Positions 16,176 through 23,775 of a stretch of 64,000 nt of DNA are shown here, one piece after another. Positions within the stretch are counted from its first letter, which is position 1. Each line of letters opens with the position of its first letter. The DNA is from HGM13006 sp964518645. GTDB lineage: Bacteria; Bacillota; Clostridia; Oscillospirales; Oscillospiraceae. The notes beneath the pieces were generated by a model. It saw nothing but the letters and a program-made list of their open reading frames with translations, was not told where the DNA came from and did not search any database. The position numbers and the translations under genes are program-made. The DNA lies in contig CAZFGL010000001.1 of assembly GCA_964518645.1 (NCBI GenBank), forward strand, positions 1 through 64,000, given 5' to 3'.

Positions 16176-16286
16176 GTAAAATTTTCAAAGAAATTCAAAA
16201 CTTTTTTCCTCTGTATTTTTATATTCCCCCGCATATCTCCCTGTATTTCGTATAATTTGCACAGAATTGTTTCTCTGTTTTTCACA

Positions 16287-16315
16287 TTGACGAACCTTCC
16301 GTTCCATACTATAAT
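16287..16315 (+). promoter_or_regulatory. Sigma-A-type promoter for NhaC-like antiporter
   Basis: TTGACG (16287-16292), a 17-base spacer and TATAAT (16310-16315), 49 bases before the ATG at 16365. Confidence 0.75.
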
Positions 16316-16364
16316 ATTACTACTTTGGCCTTTGCGCCGTATCAGAAAAAACGGAGGAAATCAT

Positions 16365-17675
16365 ATGAAACAAGAAAACTTCAAGGCGCTGCTTCCCATC
16401 GGCGTTTTTCTGGTTCTTTATCTGGGACTTGGTATTTTATTTGAGTACATACTTCTGATCCCTATGGGCTTTTACAATATCCCCATTGTTGTGGCGTTTC
16501 TTGTGGCGCTGCTGGTGGCCTGTCTCCAGAACAGGAAGCTCAACTTTGACGACAAGCTCACCATTATGGGTCAGGGCGTGGGTGATAAGAACATCATCAC
16601 CATGATCCTGATTTTCATGATCGCCGGTATTTTTGTAGGCGTGGTAGGACGGAGCAGTGCAAACTCCGTGGCCTATTTCCTGCTTTCCATCTTCCCTGCC
16701 CGGTTTGCAGTGGCAGTGCTGTTTGTAATCAGCTGTTTTGTCTCCTGCGCCATGGGCACCTCCGTGGGCACCATCACCCTGATCACCCCCATCGGCGTTG
16801 CAGTCTCCGCCGCCTCCGGGTTCAGTCTCCCCCTGTGCATCGGCTCTGTTATGGGCGGTGCCATGTTCGGCGACAATCTGAGCTTTATTTCTGACACTAC
16901 TATTGCTGCATGTAACGGCCAGGGCTGCGCCATGAAGGATAAGTTCCGTGAGAATTTTGCCATTGCCCTTCCCGCAGCCATCGCCACACTGGTGATTATC
17001 CTGATCCTCAGCTTCAGCTCTTATTCCGGCGAGATGACATTGGAATCCTACAATCTGGTTCAGATCATTCCCTATGTTCTGGTACTGATCGGTGGCATCA
17101 TCGGCATCAACGTGTTTGTGGTTCTTCTGATTGGCATTCTCTCCGGCTCCATTATCATGCTTGCCACCGGTGCAACAGCCCCCACTGATCTGCTTGCCAG
17201 CATGGGCTCCGGTGTCTCCGGCATGTTTGAGACCACCATGGTGGCCATTCTGGTCTCTGCTCTCTGCGCACTGATCCGGGAATACGGTGGCTTTGCAGCG
17301 CTGCTCAGCGCCATCCGCCGGATTTTCAAGGGCAAAAAGAACGGTCAGCTGGGCATGGGACTTCTGGTTGGTGCCATGGATATTGCCACCGCAAATAACA
17401 CCGTTGCAATCGTTATGGCAAACCCCATCGCCAAAGAAATGGCTGAGACCTACGGTGTTTCCGACAGAAAAACCGCCTCTATTCTGGACACCTTCTCATG
17501 CATCTTCCAGGGTATCATCCCCTACGGCGCACAGATGCTGGTTGCTATTTCCGCTGCAACTGAGCTGGGCTACGATGTATCCGCTTTCCAGATCATCCCC
17601 AACCTGTTCTACCCCTATATGCTTCTCATCAGTTCTCTGGTGTTTATTTACCTGATCCCTGAGAAAAAGAAATAA
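16365..17675 (+). CDS. nhaC: NhaC-family Na+/H+ antiporter-like membrane protein
   Basis: A 436-residue polytopic membrane protein with about twelve hydrophobic segments. The best signature is SVMGGAMFGDNLSFISDTT near residue 165, the NhaC/ion-transporter signature (GDNLSPxSDTT) with Phe for Pro. SCAMGTSVGTITLITP and MANPIAKEMAETYG are also typical. The start at 16365 sits behind CGGAGGAAA; an in-frame GTG/ATG extension to 16257 would cover the promoter. Family members exchange Na+ for H+ or, in some cases, carry organic ions such as malate or amino acids, so the solute is not certain. Confidence 0.85.
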   Translation: MKQENFKALLPIGVFLVLYLGLGILFEYILLIPMGFYNIPIVVAFLVALLVACLQNRKLNFDDKLTIMGQGVGDKNIITMILIFMIAGIFVGVVGRSSANSVAYFLLSIFPARFAVAVLFVISCFVSCAMGTSVGTITLITPIGVAVSAASGFSLPLCIGSVMGGAMFGDNLSFISDTTIAACNGQGCAMKDKFRENFAIALPAAIATLVIILILSFSSYSGEMTLESYNLVQIIPYVLVLIGGIIGINVFVVLLIGILSGSIIMLATGATAPTDLLASMGSGVSGMFETTMVAILVSALCALIREYGGFAALLSAIRRIFKGKKNGQLGMGLLVGAMDIATANNTVAIVMANPIAKEMAETYGVSDRKTASILDTFSCIFQGIIPYGAQMLVAISAATELGYDVSAFQIIPNLFYPYMLLISSLVFIYLIPEKKK

Positions 17676-17736
17676 CGTTTTTCTGTTCTCGCGGCAACGC
17701 ACCGGAAAACAAAGAAAATACCCATAGAATCTATAC

Positions 17737-17778
17737 AAAAGAACCGGAGTGCAGTATCTGTTGCACTCCGGCTCTTTA
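17737..17778 (+). terminator. Intrinsic terminator after NhaC-like gene
   Basis: Stem AAAGAaCCGGAGTGCA / TGCACTCCGGcTCTTT with an 8-base loop, 60 bases after the stop. Confidence 0.75.
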
Positions 17779-17883
17779 TCAGTTAAATATCAAGTTTTTC
17801 GGGATGTTTGTCGTCCGGTCATACAGGTCTCCGGTCACAAAGATTTTTAATATAAAAACACCTCAGTGATAATTCTTTTTGCT

Positions 17884-18102
17884 TCAGGAGTGATTCAGCA
17901 CACTCAGCAGCCAGTCAAGATCCTCCTGTGTAAAATTCTCAGGAGCCACACCGCACTGACGGCAGTGCCAGGAAAACACTTCCCATGTAATGTCCGTTAC
18001 TCCTTCGGTCCGCAGTGACGCTGCAACCGCCAGAATATGTTCCTCCCGAATGCCGTTATATCCGGCTTCATCCATCATTCCCAATTGCCACGGTTCAAAC
18101 AT
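17884..18102 (-). CDS. Small conserved-looking hypothetical protein
   Basis: A 72-residue acidic protein starting MFEPWQLGMMDEAGYNG and containing WHCRQCG, a CxxC pair with an adjacent His and Cys, near residue 45. I do not recognise a family. It is supported as a gene by a good ribosome site (GGAGAGGA) 6 bases before the ATG and by a strong promoter at 18179-18207. No partner gene is adjacent: 17676-17883 holds only a terminator. The CxxC could bind a metal, but a single pair gives no proof. Confidence 0.55.
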   Translation of the reverse strand: MFEPWQLGMMDEAGYNGIREEHILAVAASLRTEGVTDITWEVFSWHCRQCGVAPENFTQEDLDWLLSVLNHS

Positions 18103-18178
18103 TTAATCCTCTCCAGTGCCATACGCTCCCATTTACAGGTCACAGGCAGGTATTTGAAATTTCTAACATGTATTCAGA

Positions 18179-18207
18179 AGTATATCAAATTTCCTCTGTA
18201 AAAACAA
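18179..18207 (-). promoter_or_regulatory. Promoter for the small CxxC protein
   Basis: On the minus strand TTGTTT (18202-18207), a 17-base spacer and TATACT (18179-18184), with an extended -10 TGA before it. Confidence 0.6.
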
Positions 18208-18267
18208 TTAGCTTCCTGCATACTGTCTATACCATGCCCAAATACAACAATTCATGGATACTCTCGG

Positions 18268-18314
18268 GAAAATATACAGAAGCCCCGAACACAGGCAGCT
18301 GCATTCGGGGATTC
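18268..18314 (-). terminator. Intrinsic terminator after MBL hydrolase
   Basis: Stem CCCCGAA / TTCGGGG with extra flanking pairs, followed on the minus strand by TATATTTT. It lies 30 bases past the stop codon of the 18344-19216 gene. Confidence 0.65.
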
Positions 18315-18343
18315 TGAATCATATAAACTTTAAAGGGGCACTT

Positions 18344-19216
18344 TTAAGTAAGCTCGATGGCATCCAGATCGTCGGGCGCATAAATCCGCCCCTTAAACAC
18401 CTCCGATGCCTCTTTTAAATAGTTCTCTTTCCGTGTAGCCAGATCGTTGTCACTGTCATGTACCAGAATCAGTGTTTCTGCCCCCAGACTCTTTCCATAT
18501 CCAGCGGCCTCTTTCACCGTAGAATGTCCCATTCTACCGGGCTTCCCGGGCCTTCCTCCCGGGGGTGGCATTCCGGGGCCGCCGGGCATACCGGGCATTT
18601 CGGGTTTTCCCGGGCCACCGGGTGCAGGGCCGGGCTGCTGTCCGGACAGATGGAAAGCTTCATGCATCATGATTTCAGCCCCCTGAAGCCGTTCCCGGTT
18701 GCTCTCGTGGAAGGGCACATCCCCATGGAACACAAAGCGCTTTCCATCAGGCAGGGCCATAACAAATCCATACTGGGGCACATTGGGGGAATGGAGATCA
18801 AAGAATTCCACAGGACGACCCAGAATTTCGGCTCTGTCCCCGTGGCCGATCTTCACCAGCCGAATATTGTTCATCAGCTGCGCCTTGTCGTCGGGAAACA
18901 GCAGATCTATAAAGCCCTCCGCCACCCGATACACGTCCTCATGGAGGTACATGGTCAGAGGTTTTTCCCGGCCGGGGCCACCCACACTTCGAAGTACCCA
19001 TGCAAGTCCTGTAACATGATCCGTATGCCGGTGGGAGATAAACAGGGCATCCATCTGCCCCACATCCATGCCCACCTTCCGGAGCTGGCTGATCAGGCCG
19101 TTGCCGCCGCCTGTATCCACCAGCAGCTTTCCGTTTTCATTTTCATAAACAAAGCAGGTATTAAAACACTGAAAGGTCATTGCATGGCCCGTCCCCAGCA
19201 TTGTGATTTTATCCAT
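18344..19216 (-). CDS. Metallo-beta-lactamase-fold hydrolase with Gly-Pro-rich insert
   Basis: A 290-residue protein of the RNase Z/arylsulfatase-like MBL branch. Metal ligands are visible: SHRHTDHVTG near residue 61, FHGDVPFH near residue 163, HEAFH near residue 184 and LVHDSD near residue 253. Between HEAFHL and HSTVKEAAGYGKSLG, which are nearly adjacent in relatives, lies an insert of about 40 residues (190-230) made almost only of Gly, Pro and Met (GGPGKPEMPGMPGGPGMPPP). The insert leaves the metal site intact. ATG at 19216 follows AAAGGAGCGG. The gene stands alone; the substrate is unknown. Similar inserts occur in five other proteins of this window. Confidence 0.85.
   Translation of the reverse strand: MDKITMLGTGHAMTFQCFNTCFVYENENGKLLVDTGGGNGLISQLRKVGMDVGQMDALFISHRHTDHVTGLAWVLRSVGGPGREKPLTMYLHEDVYRVAEGFIDLLFPDDKAQLMNNIRLVKIGHGDRAEILGRPVEFFDLHSPNVPQYGFVMALPDGKRFVFHGDVPFHESNRERLQGAEIMMHEAFHLSGQQPGPAPGGPGKPEMPGMPGGPGMPPPGGRPGKPGRMGHSTVKEAAGYGKSLGAETLILVHDSDNDLATRKENYLKEASEVFKGRIYAPDDLDAIELT
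18524..18648 (-). repeat. Gly-Pro-Met low-complexity coding insert in MBL protein
   Basis: GC-rich coding stretch giving about 40 residues of Gly, Pro, Met and Lys. Units such as PGMPGGPGMP resemble the longer array at 32011-32320. Confidence 0.85.
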
Positions 19217-19303
19217 TCAAACCGCTCCTTTCACGGTATCTATCATACCACACAGAGCTTCAGGATACAAACAAAACCGTTTTCCCGGACACAGATCCGT
19301 GCT

Positions 19304-19384
19304 TTATTCCATTCCCAGGGCCACAACCGTATCTTTCCGTGCAGCCTTCTTCGCCGGGATCAACCTCCCAACTGCATAAAAACA
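19304..19384 (-). pseudogene. Remnant of an FtsX/MacB-type ABC permease C-terminus
   Basis: On the minus strand a short frame ends FYAVGRLIPAKKAARKDTVV then ALGME and a stop. This resembles the last 25 residues of FtsX/MacB-like permeases, which typically end IPAxxAAxxDPIEALRYE. There is no start, no preceding transmembrane segment and no ribosome site, because the stretch lies between two unrelated genes and partly inside a terminator. It may be the last trace of a deleted transporter gene, or chance. Confidence 0.35.
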
Positions 19385-19423
19385 GGGTCTCAGCCACATC
19401 CTCGCAGGATTGACTGAGACCCT
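19376..19423 (-). terminator. Intrinsic terminator after NSS transporter
   Basis: Stem GGGTCTCAG / CTGAGACCC followed on the minus strand by TGTTTTT, 27 bases past the transporter stop codon. Confidence 0.8.
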
Positions 19424-19449
19424 CAGATTGTAATATTAATTCCGGAGCA

Positions 19450-20850
19450 TCAGGCACTCAGCAAACCAAGTGCCTGTGCCAGCAGCAGGAGCAGCATGAT
19501 CGGTGTGACCACCTTTACCATGACCACATACAGCTTTTCCCGGCCAAACTTGCAATTACCCAGCTTCACTTCGTCGATAATTGCCTTGGGCTTCAGGATC
19601 CAGCCCACAAGGATACAGGTAGAAATGGCCACCACTGGCATCAGCACATAGTTGCTGATATAGTCCATTACATCCAGAATCTGACCCACAGTGCCGTTGG
19701 GCAGCGTCAGATCGAAATAGAACACATTGTATCCCAGGCATACCACAATACCGCCGATCAGGCCATACAGGGACACCAGAACGGTGGCCTTTTTCCGGCT
19801 AAGATGGAATCTGTCCATAACGCTGGCCACGATTGCCTCAAGGATGGACACAGAGGAGGTCAGTGCAGCAAACGCAACCATGATGAAGAACACAGCACCG
19901 ATCACCGTTCCCGCAACGCCCATCTCACCAAAGATCTTGGGCATGGAAACAAACATCAGGCCCGGGCCTGCGGACATACCCTCAGTTCCCATAAAGGTAT
20001 AAACCGCGGGGACGATCATAAGACCTGCCAGAAATGCCACCAGAGAATCAAAGAACTCGATCTGGTTCACAGACTTCACCAGATTGGTCTCCTTTTTCAC
20101 ATAGGAGCCATAGGTGACCATAATGCCCATAGCAACAGAGATGGAATAGAACAGCTGTCCCATGGCATCCATAAGAACATGGAGGAAATCGCTGAAACTC
20201 ATCCCCTCGAAGTTGGGAATCACATAGATTTTCAGTCCCTCCAGACCGGTACGGGTCACCCCGGCATCATCTGTATGACGAAGCGTCAGAGAGAACACGG
20301 AAATAGCAATAATCAGCACCAGAAGAATCGGCATCAGAACCTTGGAAAACTTCTCAATGCCGCTTTCCACGCCCTTGTATACCACAACCGCCGTCGCCAG
20401 CATATAGATTACAAACCAGATGAGTGGCTCCCACTGGGCGGTAATAAACCCGGTGAAATACCCATCAGCCATGGTGGCTTTGGCACCGCCGGAGACGAAT
20501 GCCGCAAGATACTTCAAAACCCAACCGCCGATGGCACAGTAATAGGGCAGGATCAGCACCGGCACCAAGCATGCAATCACACCCAGCCAGCCCATTTGGG
20601 GATGCAGGGTCTTATAGGCAGTCAGGGGGCTCTGCCCTGTTTTCCGTCCAATGGCAATCTCCGTAGTCAAAAGTGCAAAACCAAAGGTCAGCGCCAGAAT
20701 CACATAGCAAAGCAGGAACACACCGCCCCCGTCTTTTGCTGCAAGATAAGGAAACCGCCAGATATTTCCCAAGCCGACGGCGCTTCCGGCAGCAGCCAGC
20801 ACAAAGCCCAGGGAACCGGTGAAGCTTCCCCGCTTCTGTTTACTTTCCAT
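19450..20850 (-). CDS. Sodium-dependent neurotransmitter-symporter (NSS, LeuT-type) transporter
   Basis: A 466-residue membrane protein with about twelve helices. The first helix has the family signature AAAGSAVGLGNIWRFPYLAA, which carries sodium and substrate contacts. LTTEIAIGRKTGQSPLTAY and the closing GWILKPKAIIDEV are also typical of bacterial members. The start at 20850 (MESKQKRGSF) follows GGAGGAAAG; 13 further in-frame codons upstream have no ribosome site. It would import an amino acid or related amine with Na+. Monocistronic, with a promoter at 20912-20941. Confidence 0.93.
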   Translation of the reverse strand: MESKQKRGSFTGSLGFVLAAAGSAVGLGNIWRFPYLAAKDGGGVFLLCYVILALTFGFALLTTEIAIGRKTGQSPLTAYKTLHPQMGWLGVIACLVPVLILPYYCAIGGWVLKYLAAFVSGGAKATMADGYFTGFITAQWEPLIWFVIYMLATAVVVYKGVESGIEKFSKVLMPILLVLIIAISVFSLTLRHTDDAGVTRTGLEGLKIYVIPNFEGMSFSDFLHVLMDAMGQLFYSISVAMGIMVTYGSYVKKETNLVKSVNQIEFFDSLVAFLAGLMIVPAVYTFMGTEGMSAGPGLMFVSMPKIFGEMGVAGTVIGAVFFIMVAFAALTSSVSILEAIVASVMDRFHLSRKKATVLVSLYGLIGGIVVCLGYNVFYFDLTLPNGTVGQILDVMDYISNYVLMPVVAISTCILVGWILKPKAIIDEVKLGNCKFGREKLYVVMVKVVTPIMLLLLLAQALGLLSA

Positions 20851-20911
20851 ATTCTTTCCTCCAACATTTTTCTTTCCGCATCTAAGCAAAACAGTTAGAC
20901 ATGTAAGTACC

Positions 20912-20941
20912 AGTATACTATATTATACCATTCATTTGCAA
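20912..20941 (-). promoter_or_regulatory. Promoter for NSS transporter
   Basis: On the minus strand TTGCAA (20936-20941), an 18-base spacer and TATACT (20912-20917). Confidence 0.55.
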
Positions 20942-20983
20942 GTTATTTTGACATAATTCCTTCATTTCATCACTTTTATCTGC

Positions 20984-21020
20984 ATAAAAAACCGGAAAGC
21001 ATACGCTCTCCGGTTTTCCT
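20984..21020 (-). terminator. Intrinsic terminator after DUF4317 gene
   Basis: Stem AAAACCGGAGAGC / GCTTTCCGGTTTT with TTTTTT on the minus strand side, directly after the stop codon. Confidence 0.85.
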
Positions 21021-21021
21021 T

Positions 21022-22314
21022 TTATATTTCGGCAGGTACACCGTTGATCTGTGCCGATTCTCCCTTTTCGATGGGAACCACCAGACACTTCACCCCGCCT
21101 ACCATCTGGGTATGGATCTGTTTGGCCTTTCTGGGGGAAACGTGCAGAGAAATTGCATTCTCATCGGTGATTTCAGGCTGTCCCGCAGCCACCAGCGCAG
21201 CCTCCTGCGCCTTCACCGTCTCCTTGGCTTCCGTCAGAGCCTTGTCTTTCACATCCAGCTGTTCCTTCAGCTCTGTGACTTCCCCCTCCAGCTCCAGTGT
21301 GCGGATCCGCTGGGTGCTCTCTTCCACCAGCTTTTTATCCAGCACATTCTGTGCCGTGGGAAGCATATCCCCAAAGTGATATTCAAAGGCCGCCTGAATA
21401 ATATCTATGTCACCCTCGTTCAGATCCGCCTGGGCCATCACTTCGGCCATGGTGTCCTTCGTCAGGGTCAGCGGGGGTGCCTCCTCCTCGCCGGAATCCG
21501 GATCCGGCATGGTGATCTCGCTGAGATGCTTCTGCACCTTCAGGAATACGCTTTCCCCCTGCTGGGGATCTTCAAAGGAGTCCTGGATCACAGACTGGAA
21601 TGCCTTTTTCTCCTCCCCTGCGGTACGCTGACCGACACAGCCCAGCACATCCTCCACAAATTCCAGATGGCTGTCCTTGCCGGTTTTCACATAGTACATC
21701 ACCGCACTGGAATCCGCACCATGGTTGGCAAAGGCAGGATATGTAAAGCCCAGATCCGGGGCACCCACCACCCAGTTCCGCTCGGACACGCCGATCCGGT
21801 TTTCCTCCTCCCGATAGCTGAGACCGGGTTTGGAGAAATCCACCGGGCAGACAGCACAGATCATATACTCATAGATCTCACTGGATTCATCCAGATTCTT
21901 TCCGTCCTTTGTCTTTGTGATCACGTCATAAACATCGTGGAACACCAGCACCAGATAGTTCCCTGCATAGGAGTAGTTTTCAATAATCTTCTCGTACAAC
22001 CGATCCAGCAGTTCTTCATTTTCCAGCTTACTTTTTTTCAGGGCATAGAGATACCGCTGATGCTCATCTCCTGTTTCTCCCCGCTGGAATTTCAGTTCCA
22101 GAATATTGGCTCCCAGAGAGCCGGACAGAGCCTTTTTCGCAATCTCCAGATACTTATAGAACTCCTCTTCCTCCAAATCGGAAAACCGCTCGGAGAATTT
22201 CAGAACCACATTTTTTCCGCCGTTGACATAGCAGCCGCAGACCCGGTCAATGGTGCAGCCCTTCTTGGTCATCCGGCGGCGCAGCTCCAGTACATCTTTC
22301 TTTTGTATATTCAT
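21022..22314 (-). CDS. DUF4317-family protein
   Basis: A 430-residue soluble protein matching the DUF4317 family of Clostridia. It begins MNIQKKDVLELRRRMTKKGC and includes IDRVCGCYVNGGKNVVLKF, YLVLVFHDVYDV and GAPDLGFTYPAFANHGAD. A coiled-coil-like segment (about residues 345-385, LELEGEVTELKEQLDVKDKA) precedes the C-terminal part. No enzymatic motif is visible and the family has no known function. The start at 22314 has a modest ribosome site (AAAGGGTG). It has its own promoter and terminator and is divergent from the BlaI-type operon. Confidence 0.8.
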   Translation of the reverse strand: MNIQKKDVLELRRRMTKKGCTIDRVCGCYVNGGKNVVLKFSERFSDLEEEEFYKYLEIAKKALSGSLGANILELKFQRGETGDEHQRYLYALKKSKLENEELLDRLYEKIIENYSYAGNYLVLVFHDVYDVITKTKDGKNLDESSEIYEYMICAVCPVDFSKPGLSYREEENRIGVSERNWVVGAPDLGFTYPAFANHGADSSAVMYYVKTGKDSHLEFVEDVLGCVGQRTAGEEKKAFQSVIQDSFEDPQQGESVFLKVQKHLSEITMPDPDSGEEEAPPLTLTKDTMAEVMAQADLNEGDIDIIQAAFEYHFGDMLPTAQNVLDKKLVEESTQRIRTLELEGEVTELKEQLDVKDKALTEAKETVKAQEAALVAAGQPEITDENAISLHVSPRKAKQIHTQMVGGVKCLVVPIEKGESAQINGVPAEI

Positions 22315-22346
22315 GGGAACACCCTTTCTTAAAACTCGTAAAGTAC

Positions 22347-22375
22347 AGTATACCCGTTTCCGCAAAAAGACGCAA
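22347..22375 (-). promoter_or_regulatory. Promoter for DUF4317 gene
   Basis: On the minus strand TTGCGT (22370-22375), a 17-base spacer and TATACT (22347-22352). Confidence 0.65.
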
Positions 22376-22397
22376 GGGGATTTTTTGAATCTATGTA

Positions 22398-22426
22398 TTG
22401 ACACGTAGCGTAACAGATGTTATTAT
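22398..22426 (+). promoter_or_regulatory. Strong promoter of the BlaI-type operon
   Basis: A perfect TTGACA (22398-22403), a 17-base spacer and TATTAT (22421-22426). The -10 box and spacer overlap the first operator palindrome, so bound repressor would block RNA polymerase. Confidence 0.8.
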
Positions 22427-22449
22427 TCAATCATAGATAACATTTGTTA
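22411..22449 (+). promoter_or_regulatory. Two BlaI/MecI-type operator palindromes
   Basis: TAACAgaTGTTA (22411-22422) and TAACAttTGTTA (22438-22449, extended to GATAACATTTGTTATC) are two perfect copies of one 12-base palindrome, centres 27 bases apart. Site 1 overlaps the -10 element and site 2 covers the early transcribed region. The form AACANNTGTT is close to the ACANNTGT core bound by BlaI/MecI/CopY repressors, and a BlaI-type gene lies 610 bases downstream. Confidence 0.75.
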
Positions 22450-22511
22450 TCATTTCAGAACGGAGAACCATCTATCTTTCCGAACAGGCATAACTGAATC
22501 AGAAGGGAGCA

Positions 22512-23045
22512 ATGAAGATAAAAAAAAGACTAAAATTCCGTCCATTTCCGCTGGCACTCCTACTGCTGATCCTGCTCATTGCAGGCAGCTTCATCTACTA
22601 CACCTGCCGTATTGAGAGCATCAACCGGAATTTTCAATCTGCTCCCCGGTACGATAACTGGAATTACAATAAAATAGAGCAGATCATGACACATCTCCGG
22701 GAAGAGGAATTTGACCTAACCATTCCCGCCGTTCCTCAGAGTTTGAGCTTCACCGTCCCCACCCGGATCACGGTTTATGACCACACTACTGAATGGGAAC
22801 TTGAAAAGGGAAATCAGGTCACCACAGATTTTGTGACATATTCCAGCCGGAATATGTACCGCTCCACCAGAGCCGTGGTGATCACCGTGAACGACCGGGA
22901 ACACTGCGAGAATTGGGACACCATCGCCGGCCCCCTGCCCCAGTTTAACAGTCTCCGGAACAGTGGCATAAATACGGCTCCAAAAGAGCCTCCAAAAAAG
23001 CCCACAATAACCGACGCCATCAAAAATCTTTTTAAACCCATATAA
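22512..23045 (+). CDS. Membrane-anchored hypothetical protein, BlaI-operon member
   Basis: A 177-residue protein with a basic N-terminus (MKIKKRLKFRPF), one hydrophobic segment (residues 12-30) and an outward-facing domain of about 145 residues. The C-terminus is Pro/Lys rich (APKEPPKKPTITDAIKNLF). I recognise no family. It starts behind GAAGGGAGC and is the first gene after the promoter with two BlaI-type operators, so it is likely the regulated product, for example an envelope stress or antibiotic response protein. That role is inference from position only. Confidence 0.7.
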   Translation: MKIKKRLKFRPFPLALLLLILLIAGSFIYYTCRIESINRNFQSAPRYDNWNYNKIEQIMTHLREEEFDLTIPAVPQSLSFTVPTRITVYDHTTEWELEKGNQVTTDFVTYSSRNMYRSTRAVVITVNDREHCENWDTIAGPLPQFNSLRNSGINTAPKEPPKKPTITDAIKNLFKPI

Positions 23046-23060
23046 GAAGGGAGAACCCCT

Positions 23061-23435
23061 GTGACTTATCATATTTCTGAATCCGAGTGGCTGGTACTTC
23101 AGTGTCTCTGGAAGGAATCTCCGCTGGAGATCAAGGACATTCTTGCACAGCTTCGGGACAAAACCGGCTGGAACGCCAACATGGTGCGCACATTGATCGT
23201 ACGGCTTCAGGAAAAGGGAGCGGTCGGCGCAGAAAAAGAGCATCGTTTTTACCGCTATTATCCCATTGCAGACCAACAGGACTGTATTGCACAGGAAACC
23301 CAGTCATTTCTCGACCGGGTCTTTGAAGGCAGTCCCACAAAAATGATTGTCGCCCTGACTGACAGCGGAAAACTGACCCGGGAGGATTGCGACGAGATCG
23401 AAGCCATTCTCGCCCGAATGAAGGAGGCGGAGTAA
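23061..23435 (+). CDS. blaI: BlaI/MecI/CopY-family transcriptional repressor
   Basis: A 124-residue repressor starting at GTG 23061 behind AAGGGAG. The winged helix is recognisable from ISESEWLVLQCLWKESPLEI through GWNANMVRTLIVRLQEKGAV, the standard position of the recognition helix, followed by the wing HRFYRYYPI. The C-terminal dimerisation helices include FLDRVFEGSPTKMIVAL and the closing DEIEAILARMKEAE. BlaI-type repressors bind ACANNTGT palindromes and are cleaved when the sensor protease BlaR1/MecR1 is activated. Two matching palindromes sit at its operon promoter, but the sensor gene downstream is only a stump. Confidence 0.93.
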   Translation: MTYHISESEWLVLQCLWKESPLEIKDILAQLRDKTGWNANMVRTLIVRLQEKGAVGAEKEHRFYRYYPIADQQDCIAQETQSFLDRVFEGSPTKMIVALTDSGKLTREDCDEIEAILARMKEAE

Positions 23436-23436
23436 T

Positions 23437-23723
23437 ATGCCCCCCTGCTTCTCATGCTGCGGAATATCACCTGTGGCGCATGCCTGACCGCCGCCGTGAT
23501 CATACTCCTGCGATTGTGTCTGCTACAGGTGCTTTCTCCAAAAGCAAAATACTATCTGTGGCTGCTTCTGGCACTGCGGCTCTGTCTGCCGGTGCTGCCG
23601 GAAAGTCCCACCAGTCTCATGAATTATATCACCGTCCCCGCACTAACAGCCTCTGTCACCAATATTCCGGCCTCTGATCCGGTTTTTACAGATTATCTGG
23701 ATGCCCAGAACTTACTACAATAA
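23437..23723 (+). pseudogene. Truncated BlaR1/MecR1 (M56) sensor stump
   Basis: From 23454 a frame of 89 codons encodes MLRNITCGACLTAAVIILLR and then VLSPKAKYYLWLLLALRLCL, matching the first two membrane helices of M56-family BlaR1/MecR1 sensors, then stops at 23723. The zinc protease domain and penicillin-binding domain are absent. An ATG at 23437, two bases after the blaI stop, is out of frame by one base; a seventh C in the run of six at 23440-23445 would join it in frame as M-P-P-L-L-L-M-L-R. So the gene looks both frameshifted at its start and truncated at its end. Confidence 0.7.
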
Positions 23724-23740
23724 TATGTTCTAATATTCTG

Positions 23741-23768
23741 CCACCTCGCATAGAATCATGCGAGGTGG
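23741..23768 (+). promoter_or_regulatory. Perfect hairpin covering the spoIIP ribosome site
   Basis: CCACCTCGCAT (23741-23751) and ATGCGAGGTGG (23758-23768) form an 11-base perfect stem with a 6-base loop. The right arm contains GAGGTGG, the ribosome site for the ATG at 23776. No T-run follows, so it is not a typical terminator. Confidence 0.6.
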
Positions 23769-23775
23769 TATACAT

